Source: a virus. Taken from it: a DNA stretch of 32,566 bases. Below, in pieces: positions 7,462-14,756 of this stretch. The position numbers were made by a program, and so were the translations under genes. Every line of letters starts with the position of its first letter. Positions within the stretch are counted from its first letter, which is position 1. The stretch is from positions 1-32,566 of the IMG/VR virus record IMGVR_UViG_3300017697_000055. The stretch is one strand, 5' to 3'. A model generated the notes under the pieces. That model was given only the letters and a program-made list of their open reading frames with translations, was not told where the DNA came from and ran no database searches.

Positions 7462-8393
7462 TGGCATTTTTTAGTAAGTTTCCCCTAACAAGGTATCCGT
7501 TCCTTCAAAATTCGGAAGTAAAGCAAAAGGCCGTTGTCAATATCATGAAACGTATTGGGTTTTCTCCTGAGTTAAAGGATCAAACCGAAATGTTTCTTGA
7601 GTATACAGTACAGGACGGTGATACTCCCGAGATCATAGCAGATAAATTATATGGCAACCCAGAATTTCACTGGTTGGTTCTCCTCTTCAATGATATAATT
7701 CATCCGTACTATGATTGGACTCTCGATAACTTGACGTTCGAAAACTGGATAGAGAAGACATACCCCGGAATTTCTCTTTTCCTTTCTGGTGGTGGTTCTG
7801 GTGGAACAGGGGGCGATGGTGATGGAGTTGATGTCAAGAATATGTTCACTGGAAAGTTTATTAAGAACGAAACGATCTATCACACAGACGGAGAAACAAA
7901 CAAAGAAGGTGCGTATTTCAGTCTAGATGGAGAAGCACTTGTCCACTCTTGGGATCCTGATCTCAGTAAACTAACTCTGAAGTATTACACACGAACATTC
8001 CAAGAGGGTGATAGAATTGCAACTGGCGCCACGGCGGGAAGTAGGAAAATCGCAACAGTTCAGCGAGTTACAACTACACCGAGTGCAGTTCACCATTTTG
8101 ATGGTAGAAGTGGAATTACCGGGGATTTCGAATATCTAAATCCCCTCGCTGAAGTAAACAATGAAACGGCAGTATTGGGAAGCACCGGCGGAGTTGTTGA
8201 AAGCATAGTAAAATTTTATGCGACGAATCTTGGTGCTTATATGGGAATATGTGGCGACAACTCAAACAACAATGTAATCACGATACAAAATTACGAAGAA
8301 GAGTTGAATGATGACAAGAAAAATATAAAACTCCTTCATCCAAAATACTTAAACACAATTGATACATCATTGGATAATTTATTAAATGCCTGA
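7461..8393 (+). CDS. 53: gp53 baseplate wedge subunit with C-terminal extension
   Basis: 310 residues from the ATG at 7461 (an extra in-frame TTG codon just upstream is not needed). The first 105 residues match gp53: a short N-terminal arm (FFSKFPLTRYPF), then a LysM-like domain (YTVQDGDTPEIIADKLYGNPEFHWLVLLFND) and DWTLDNLTFENWI. gp53 links wedges around the hub. T4 gp53 is about 196 residues; here a Gly/Ser/Asp linker (GGGSGGTGGDGDG, about 113-126) leads to roughly 180 added residues, strand-rich. GGAGGG lies upstream of the start, which shares one base with the gp48 stop. The reading frame overlaps the hub gene by eight bases. Confidence 0.85.
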   Translation: MAFFSKFPLTRYPFLQNSEVKQKAVVNIMKRIGFSPELKDQTEMFLEYTVQDGDTPEIIADKLYGNPEFHWLVLLFNDIIHPYYDWTLDNLTFENWIEKTYPGISLFLSGGGSGGTGGDGDGVDVKNMFTGKFIKNETIYHTDGETNKEGAYFSLDGEALVHSWDPDLSKLTLKYYTRTFQEGDRIATGATAGSRKIATVQRVTTTPSAVHHFDGRSGITGDFEYLNPLAEVNNETAVLGSTGGVVESIVKFYATNLGAYMGICGDNSNNNVITIQNYEEELNDDKKNIKLLHPKYLNTIDTSLDNLLNA

Positions 8394-9723
8394 TTATGAG
8401 TCCAAACACAGAGCAGAATTTGTAAAACCAAAAGACCTGACTAGATGGACTGGGTTTGGTGATTATGCCATGGAAGAACTTGTTCTCTTTGGTCCAAATA
8501 AACTTGCTATCGACATAGTGAACCAAACAGGTCTTATCAATCTCGTAGTATCAGAGAGTCTATACCAAAACTTCATGTACGGCGAAGTGAAGTTTCTGGA
8601 CTTTGCCAATTTAACTGATAGACTAGAATTGAACGGACAGGATTACATACAAATTTCCTTTACTACTCCGGGGATGTCGGGTATAATGGTAAAGAAGAAA
8701 TTTTACGTTACAAACTATAATCAATTGCAATTGGCATATACTGGTAAAGGTAAAGAAGTTACATTGGGTTTCATATCAGAAGATGCATATCTTTCGATGC
8801 AGAGTAAAGTTCAAGGATCGTACAAGGGAACTATATCTGAGATTGTTAGCAAAATTGCAGAGTCTAAATTATCAAATCCACTTGTCACTACACAACCCAC
8901 TACGAATACACATTCATTCATCATTCCAAATTGGGGAACATATAAAACTATGAATTGGTTGGCGAAAAGGGCGGTGTCGTCATCAAATATAGAAGATTGC
9001 AGTTTCCTGTTATATGAAAATATGGATGGATACCACTTTCGAAGTTTACACGAGTTGGCATCGGGTAGTCCACTTGTCGAGTATAATTACAACCAATCAA
9101 ATCTTCCTGTAGATATTTCTACCGATGAAGGGTTGGTAAAGAAATTTTGTCAGATAGAAGACTTGAGGTTTAACAGACATTTTGATAAAGTGAAAGAAAT
9201 TGATAATGGTGTTTATGCTAGTGAGATTGTTTCGTTGGATTTGGTGACTAAAGAATATTCTTCGCGGCAGTTCGATTACCTCGAACATTTCGATAAAACT
9301 GATTCAGTAGAAACCCACCCACTCATTGCGAGGGATTCTAACTTGAATGTGAATAAAAACGTACAGTCCAATTTTAACTTCGTTGGTACTAGTTCGTTAT
9401 CTCAAGATGGGATTGATGATAATTTTCGGTATTCCGATTTTACTCTAAAGAGAAGATCATCAATTTTAAGGGCAAGATCGTCTTCCCTTTCCATCATTGT
9501 TTCGGGTGACTCAAATAGGAGAGTTGGCGATGTGGTAAGTTTGGATGTTCCAAAATTGGAACCTATAGAAGATGGATCATTAGATCCAAAGGATAGAATG
9601 TTGTCCGGTAGATATCTCGTAACTAGTCTTCAGCATGTGATAAATAAAGAAAAAGGTTACACAACAAGACTAGAATTGTCACGGGATTCGCTACCATTTG
9701 AATTTATGAATGCAGGAGATTAA
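8386..9723 (+). CDS. gp27-like baseplate hub protein
   Basis: 445 residues, somewhat longer than T4 gp27 (391). In contractile tails this protein is a trimeric ring that binds the gp5 spike. Visible features fit the tandem tube-fold hub: early strand segment KLAIDIVNQTGLINLVVSES, a helical middle (TISEIVSKIAESKL), the PNWGTYKTMNWLAKRA helix followed by FLLYENMDGYHFRSL, and strand-rich C-terminal part with GDVVSLDVPKLEP and GRYLVTSLQHVI, as in gp27/VgrG hubs. It directly precedes the gp5 homolog with one small gene between, the order seen in many contractile systems but not T4. Start ATG overlaps gp53 by eight bases with a weak ribosome site. Confidence 0.75.
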   Translation: MPDYESKHRAEFVKPKDLTRWTGFGDYAMEELVLFGPNKLAIDIVNQTGLINLVVSESLYQNFMYGEVKFLDFANLTDRLELNGQDYIQISFTTPGMSGIMVKKKFYVTNYNQLQLAYTGKGKEVTLGFISEDAYLSMQSKVQGSYKGTISEIVSKIAESKLSNPLVTTQPTTNTHSFIIPNWGTYKTMNWLAKRAVSSSNIEDCSFLLYENMDGYHFRSLHELASGSPLVEYNYNQSNLPVDISTDEGLVKKFCQIEDLRFNRHFDKVKEIDNGVYASEIVSLDLVTKEYSSRQFDYLEHFDKTDSVETHPLIARDSNLNVNKNVQSNFNFVGTSSLSQDGIDDNFRYSDFTLKRRSSILRARSSSLSIIVSGDSNRRVGDVVSLDVPKLEPIEDGSLDPKDRMLSGRYLVTSLQHVINKEKGYTTRLELSRDSLPFEFMNAGD

Positions 9724-9724
9724 A

Positions 9725-9883
9725 ATGTTAAATTTCAATGAGAAGCAAGAGTTTGATTCTTTCGAGGAACGATTTAAGGCGTGGGAACGAAAGAAGGATT
9801 ATAGCAACGAAGAGTTACAGGAATGGAAGCAGTGGGCGGAGAAATGGGCCGCCCGAAATTGGCAATCACCAGTTAGCGAGTAA
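9725..9883 (+). CDS. small tryptophan-rich charged protein between hub genes
   Basis: A 52-residue frame beginning MLNFNEKQEFDSFEERFK and ending WQSPVSE. It starts one base after the hub stop, with GCAGGAGAT upstream giving a good ribosome binding site, and ends two bases before the gp5 start. It is predicted helical, strongly charged, with five tryptophans in 52 residues (AWER, EWKQW, EKW, RNW). No family is recognised. Tight coupling between hub and spike genes suggests a small hub or spike assembly factor, or an internal virion protein, but that is inference from position only. Confidence 0.7.
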   Translation: MLNFNEKQEFDSFEERFKAWERKKDYSNEELQEWKQWAEKWAARNWQSPVSE

Positions 9884-9885
9884 TA

Positions 9886-11091
9886 ATGGAAACATTTTTT
9901 GGAAAACAGGGATTCGTTTGGTGGCAAGGTGTTGTAGAGGATATTGGTGATCCTTTAAAACTCGGTAGATGTCGCGTGCGTATTTTTGGTTTCCATGTTC
10001 CAGATAAAAACAAAATCAAGACCGAAGATTTACCGTGGGCATACCCGGTACAACCCATCACTAGTGCTGCTTTATGTGGCATAGGTGAGTCCCCCACTGG
10101 GTTGTTACCGGGATCCCCCGTTTTCGGTTTCTTCCGTGACGGCGATGACGCCCAGCAACCTATCATGTTGGGTTCGATTCCCGGAATACCACAAAATCCA
10201 TCAAATCCAAATGAAGGATTTAGTGATCCGAGTGGTATCCTTCCATTCGAAACGTCGAAGCACGGACACTCTCAGGTTGGAGAGCAGGACGTAAGTAGAC
10301 TTGCAAGAAATGAGAACGTAAACGATACTGCGATTGGTAAGAAGGCGCAAGACACTTATTATCAAGGTGTTCCGACTGCGAATAGTTCTGGTGGCAATTG
10401 GAACGAACCACAATCACCATACTTCGCAATCTATCCGTTCAATCATGTCAAGGAAACTCTATCAGGACACATCCAAGAATTCGATGACACTCCCGGCGCA
10501 GAGAGAATCCACACCTACCACAAATCAGGAACCTTCAATGAGATCCACCCAGAAGGCACAGAAGTGCATAAGGTTGTTTCTGATAAGTACGAACTGATTG
10601 CGGGAGATGAATATGTTCATGTTCAAGGAAACGTAAACCTAATCGTTGGTGGTAAAGGTGAAGGTGAAAAGGACAGCAACATCACTATACTCGTTCGCGG
10701 AAACGCAGGACTTGAAGTGGGTGGAAACGTCTTCGGTAACATCAAGGGAGACGCAACTCTTCAGATAGAAAAGAGTCTAAATGCAGAAGTCAAGAGCAAC
10801 ATGACTATCGGCGTAAAGGGTTCTACTGTGATAAATACTGCTGGTGACACCGAGATAACATCGAAGGGTAAACTTAAACTCTCCGGTGATGCAGGTGTGG
10901 AACTGACATCATCAATGGGCGAAGTAAACATGAACTCGGCAACTGCATCTGTAAATATTACAGCAGCAACGACGGCAATGTTCCAGACGATCAGTGGTGG
11001 TATTGAAATTATGGCGCAGGGCGCTGCTTCAACGGGGAAGTGGGACGCAAGTGGAATTAAATTTAACGCAGCATCGATTGATCTAAACTAA
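9886..11091 (+). CDS. 5: gp5-like central spike protein lacking lysozyme domain
   Basis: 401 residues against 575 in T4. Residues about 10-115 form the OB-fold domain (WWQGVVEDIGDPLKLGRCRV, then GLLPGSPVFGFFRDGD and QQPIMLGSIPG). A polar linker follows, then from about 190 the C-terminal spike: FNEIHPEGTEVHKVVSDKYE and serial short strands (VNLIVGGKGEGE, GNAGLEVGGNVFGNIKGDA, GDTEITSKGKLKLSGDAG) typical of a triple-stranded beta-helix. In T4 a lysozyme domain sits between OB-fold and helix; here no lysozyme-like sequence or room for one is present. The protein is expected to trimerise with the gp27-like hub and carry the PAAR tip. Its stop overlaps the next start (TAATG). Confidence 0.85.
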   Translation: METFFGKQGFVWWQGVVEDIGDPLKLGRCRVRIFGFHVPDKNKIKTEDLPWAYPVQPITSAALCGIGESPTGLLPGSPVFGFFRDGDDAQQPIMLGSIPGIPQNPSNPNEGFSDPSGILPFETSKHGHSQVGEQDVSRLARNENVNDTAIGKKAQDTYYQGVPTANSSGGNWNEPQSPYFAIYPFNHVKETLSGHIQEFDDTPGAERIHTYHKSGTFNEIHPEGTEVHKVVSDKYELIAGDEYVHVQGNVNLIVGGKGEGEKDSNITILVRGNAGLEVGGNVFGNIKGDATLQIEKSLNAEVKSNMTIGVKGSTVINTAGDTEITSKGKLKLSGDAGVELTSSMGEVNMNSATASVNITAATTAMFQTISGGIEIMAQGAASTGKWDASGIKFNAASIDLN

Positions 11092-13823
11092 TGCCAGCAG
11101 ACAGACCAAATACAATTACAATACACTTAAACTCCAACGATTCTGAGTGGTTTCCTGAAGGATCGGCGGGTTGGGACACTCGCTTTGGTGTGGGATGTGA
11201 AGACAATACAAGACAAGATTCTGTTCCACTTGTTGGTGAACTAGGAGAATTGCCATGGTCTCCTCGCACAACTGGTCCACCCAATAATTTTATTCAACCG
11301 ATTACACAGATGACTGGTGTTCGTTTTGAACCACTTGACGGAAACAATATTCCAAACTTCCTAGTACCATTCTATGATTGGGGTGTTCGTGCTGCTTGGT
11401 TCGGAAAGGCCCAGCAGGAAGATCGCCTCTCGTTCGGGGATTACTTTGAACTGTTATTTGATACTCCAGAAGCAAGACAATCTTTCATTGAGGTTTTTGG
11501 AACTGACGTAAAAATGACAAGGACAGGAAAGGATTCTACAGATCCCGACAATCCAATCATCATCTTCGAGGAGAGACAATATACAATCAATCGATCCGAC
11601 TCTCAAATGGAAAGTAATACTACTACATGGGGAGAACAGACTTTTTACATGTTGTCTTGGAAGGATGCTCCCGCCGAGATCGAGACGAATCCACCAACAC
11701 CGACTATTATTTCAGATACAGTTGATCTTCGACTTGTTCCACAAGTATCAACAATCATTGATATTGAATTTATAAATGCGACTGACGTTATTGATATCAT
11801 GGGAACATGTGATACCCAAAACATAAATCCATGTGATCCAGTTGCTCCACCAGAATGTAATAATGACGGAGATTGTACTTCATGTAATTCTAAATGTATC
11901 TCAGGGACTTGTATATGTGAAGACTGCCCTTGTAACAGTGTGTGTCTTGATGTGGATATGGCGGGGGTCCCCAGTCAAACCATTGGAGTACGAGAACTTA
12001 TTGACGGTGATCAAGAAAATTGTGTAGATTGTGTCCATCCAGTGTTCGGGTCCGTCTTCTGTAATTGTCTGCCGGCGATCGATGGTGGTATATGCCGACT
12101 GGCAAGGGATCAAGAGGATGGGACTAATTGTGATTGCAAGGTAGGTCATGTTTGTTGTGAAAACTTTATTAACGGAGTTAGTGACTCCTTTAACTGCTGC
12201 AATGCACAGGAATTCGGTGCCAACGGGCCAGGGAACATAGTACAAAGGTGTATTGATGGATTTGGTTGTGCCCAATCTGCTTGTGAGGTGGATGCAGATT
12301 GTGGCAATGAATGCACAGAATGCAGTCTAAACGAAAATGGTGTGGGTACATGCACACCGAAAGACAACGAAACTTCATGTGGAACTGATGGGTTAAATTG
12401 CACATGGTGTCAAAATGGGGAGTGTGTAGACAACCCCACAACTGATAACTGTAATTGTCCCGGACAGGAATGTGATCCCGGATTTGACTGTTGTCCCGGT
12501 GGGTTCTGCTGTCCTTCAGAATTCGGATGTGGTGAGGGTAGTGGTTGTGATCAGTGTGATTCAGACGGCGATTGTCCACCGTGTGAAGAATGTAGTCAAA
12601 TACCAGGCGGAAATAGGTGTACGGTAACTGACTGTGATCCTTGTTTTACCCGCGAAGAACCTGATTGTGAATGTAACATTCCGGTTTGCCGAAACTGTGA
12701 AGAGTGTACCAGTTCTGGGGATAATCATTTTTGCGTTGAAAATTGTCCAGTATGTTCTAGTTGTGATGGAGATGGTAATTGTTCAGATCCACCTTTTTGT
12801 CCGACCGGAACAACGCTAAACCCATCCACATGTCTATGTGATGATAACTGTGAGGATTGTCAAATCTGGAATGGTTTAGTGTGTGAGACTGACGAAACTA
12901 TATGTGGTTGTTGTGATACTTGTCTTCCAATCCCCGGAACTGTGTTTTCTGAATGTACATCTTCCAACAATAATAACTGCCCTAACGGACAATTTTGTGT
13001 AGATTGTCAATGTCAAGATCCCGGATGTCCGGTTGCTTGTACTGGTTGTCTGGTGTGTGATCTTTCACAAGGAACTGGAGTCGGGTTTTGTAATACACCC
13101 CAGAACATGGGATTACCAGATCCATGTAATGGTACATGTCAAGAGTGTGAATTCTTAGACTTTCTTAATGGTATTGGTCAATGTGGGAACTCGACTTGTG
13201 ACGGAGACTGTTGTGATGATGGATCGTGTTGCTCGGCAGGAAACAAGTGCTGTGATGACTTTACCGACAACTCAATTTATTGTTGCGTCGAGGACGAAGT
13301 ATGTTGTGGAGATGGAACCTGTTGTCCGAACGGACAAATATGCTGCGAAGGAAGTTGCTGTGATCCTGACGCATGTGAAAGTTGTGTACCGGGAGTTGGT
13401 TGTGTAGAATGTGCTGACACTCCGTGTGGTAGTTGTGTGGGTGGATCCTGTGTGGGTGGATGTCCGGACTGTAAATTCTGTCAGGGTGGAGATTGCGTAC
13501 CGGATCCGACTAGATTATGTGATCCGACTTGTCCATTCAACTGGTGTGACGAAAATAATTGTACACCTGCCCCATCGTGTGAGTCGGAGTGTCAATGTTC
13601 GGGACAGAGTAATGAACCATGCACATGCTTTCAAGGCGCACCGCTCTTCGCGTTGATGGATTGTATCTGTGGTGAGGATCCACCAGAGGAAACACCCGGT
13701 GCATGTTGTTCACCGTTTGGTCTGTGTTCCCAAAGGACACCAGAGGATTGTGCCCGGATCGGGCACACCTTCAGAGGCGGCCGATGTAACCCCAATCCTT
13801 GTTCTCTCCCCGGTAGTGGTTGA
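11091..13823 (+). CDS. giant cysteine-rich virion-associated protein with granulin-like segment
   Basis: 910 residues, no family recognised for the whole protein. Residues 1-239 have a single cysteine and look like an ordinary soluble or virion-anchoring domain. From residue 240 to the end, about 128 cysteines occur by hand count, roughly one in five residues, in small knots rich in Gly, Asp, Asn and Pro. Around residues 705-760 eight CC pairs follow each other with spacings near those of granulin repeats (CC-x9-CC-x5-CC-x4-CC-x5-CC in part, including CCPNGQICC). The C-terminal 42 residues form a separate module, GACCSPFGLCSQRTPEDC. There is no signal peptide. It is coupled to gp5 by TAATG and precedes fibre genes, so a baseplate appendage or adhesin is most likely. 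Confidence 0.7.
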   Translation: MPADRPNTITIHLNSNDSEWFPEGSAGWDTRFGVGCEDNTRQDSVPLVGELGELPWSPRTTGPPNNFIQPITQMTGVRFEPLDGNNIPNFLVPFYDWGVRAAWFGKAQQEDRLSFGDYFELLFDTPEARQSFIEVFGTDVKMTRTGKDSTDPDNPIIIFEERQYTINRSDSQMESNTTTWGEQTFYMLSWKDAPAEIETNPPTPTIISDTVDLRLVPQVSTIIDIEFINATDVIDIMGTCDTQNINPCDPVAPPECNNDGDCTSCNSKCISGTCICEDCPCNSVCLDVDMAGVPSQTIGVRELIDGDQENCVDCVHPVFGSVFCNCLPAIDGGICRLARDQEDGTNCDCKVGHVCCENFINGVSDSFNCCNAQEFGANGPGNIVQRCIDGFGCAQSACEVDADCGNECTECSLNENGVGTCTPKDNETSCGTDGLNCTWCQNGECVDNPTTDNCNCPGQECDPGFDCCPGGFCCPSEFGCGEGSGCDQCDSDGDCPPCEECSQIPGGNRCTVTDCDPCFTREEPDCECNIPVCRNCEECTSSGDNHFCVENCPVCSSCDGDGNCSDPPFCPTGTTLNPSTCLCDDNCEDCQIWNGLVCETDETICGCCDTCLPIPGTVFSECTSSNNNNCPNGQFCVDCQCQDPGCPVACTGCLVCDLSQGTGVGFCNTPQNMGLPDPCNGTCQECEFLDFLNGIGQCGNSTCDGDCCDDGSCCSAGNKCCDDFTDNSIYCCVEDEVCCGDGTCCPNGQICCEGSCCDPDACESCVPGVGCVECADTPCGSCVGGSCVGGCPDCKFCQGGDCVPDPTRLCDPTCPFNWCDENNCTPAPSCESECQCSGQSNEPCTCFQGAPLFALMDCICGEDPPEETPGACCSPFGLCSQRTPEDCARIGHTFRGGRCNPNPCSLPGSG

Positions 13824-13835
13824 TCATTGATTTTA

Positions 13836-13842
13836 CTAAATA
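13836..13842 (+). promoter_or_regulatory. weak late-promoter-like site upstream of 286-residue gene
   Basis: CTAAATA lies in the 57-base gap between the cysteine-rich gene and the next one, 38 bases before the ATG. It differs from the T4 late octamer at the first two positions of TATAAATA, so it is only a candidate. Confidence 0.25.
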
Positions 13843-13880
13843 GATGTGTACGATATTAAGAAAATTTAAACGAGGAAACC

Positions 13881-14741
13881 ATGGCCAGTATAAATCAAAA
13901 CTACGCAAATCTGTTGACACTTAGATTTTATAATGCCCTGTATGCACCTCCAGTAGTCAAACCTTCTGAATTACCGAATCTATCTGTATTTTCAAAGAAA
14001 TCTGCGACAAAAGGACCGGTTAGTTGTTCTGGTAAATGTTTACAAACTAAATTGTCTAAGATTGACATTACAATTAAATTTACGGAAGATTCGTTTGGTG
14101 ACGAAACAACATCACTACAAGAATATAAAAGATGTCTCAATGCGGTTGTAACTTCTACTATTAATGAAGAAGAAACTAGCGAGTGTTTTACTGCTGCTGA
14201 CTATGCATCCGCGTTAGATCGATACGGGTTAGGAGATGGAAATCCTTATCGTGCGTTTGCACTTGTTCCTTCTACTAATTCGACTGATTCAGTTACCTTG
14301 TCGGGAGAATCATTTATTATTCGTGATGCAGGATCGTGTGACTATTGTCTTCACGCAAATAAATTATGCACATCAACAAAGAATAGATCCTATACCCAAA
14401 CACATAAAGTGTGTCAAAATAGAATCGGAAAAATATCGTCATCTCCTGGTCCAAATTTTCCAAATGTTTCCCCGGAAATTCAGGAGTTTCGGTCCGGTGG
14501 ATATGACACATCTTGGATTTTTAGGGAGGCCCTCCTTGGGTTTGTAAACTCTGGTGGTTTACAATTTGAAACTAATTGTGGATGCGAAGAAACACCTCCA
14601 ACTAAACCTGTAGGTAACGTAAGTTCATTAGAATCTTCAATGACAAACACCCTTTCTGGAAGAACAACCATATCTACTCAGGGTACACAACCATCACGAT
14701 CCGTTTCTACAAGATCGACTTCGGGTGGTGGATCATACTGA
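13881..14741 (+). CDS. hypothetical virion protein with ten cysteines
   Basis: 286 residues, family not recognised. Ten cysteines are spread along it, including SCSGKC near 48-53, the CDYCLHANKLC cluster near 153-163, and NCGC near 232. The last 50 residues are Ser/Thr/Gly-rich with no charge clusters, like an exposed linker or glycine-serine tail. GAGGA lies five bases before the ATG. It sits between the cysteine-rich protein and the collagen-like fibre, so it is plausibly a partner or connector in the same appendage, but no direct evidence shows a role. Confidence 0.65.
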   Translation: MASINQNYANLLTLRFYNALYAPPVVKPSELPNLSVFSKKSATKGPVSCSGKCLQTKLSKIDITIKFTEDSFGDETTSLQEYKRCLNAVVTSTINEEETSECFTAADYASALDRYGLGDGNPYRAFALVPSTNSTDSVTLSGESFIIRDAGSCDYCLHANKLCTSTKNRSYTQTHKVCQNRIGKISSSPGPNFPNVSPEIQEFRSGGYDTSWIFREALLGFVNSGGLQFETNCGCEETPPTKPVGNVSSLESSMTNTLSGRTTISTQGTQPSRSVSTRSTSGGGSY

Positions 14742-14756
14742 GAATGGTGGTGAACT

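Noticed and set aside
9886-11091. Reading this gene as a type VI secretion VgrG
   Set aside because: The surrounding genes (gp25, gp6, gp48, gp53, gp4, gp32) are phage core genes, so the VgrG resemblance reflects the shared spike fold.
11901-12579. Several minus-strand frames opposite the cysteine-rich gene
   Set aside because: They are rich in His, Thr and Ser because TGT/TGC cysteine codons read as ACA/GCA or shifted codons on the other strand; there are no start signals.
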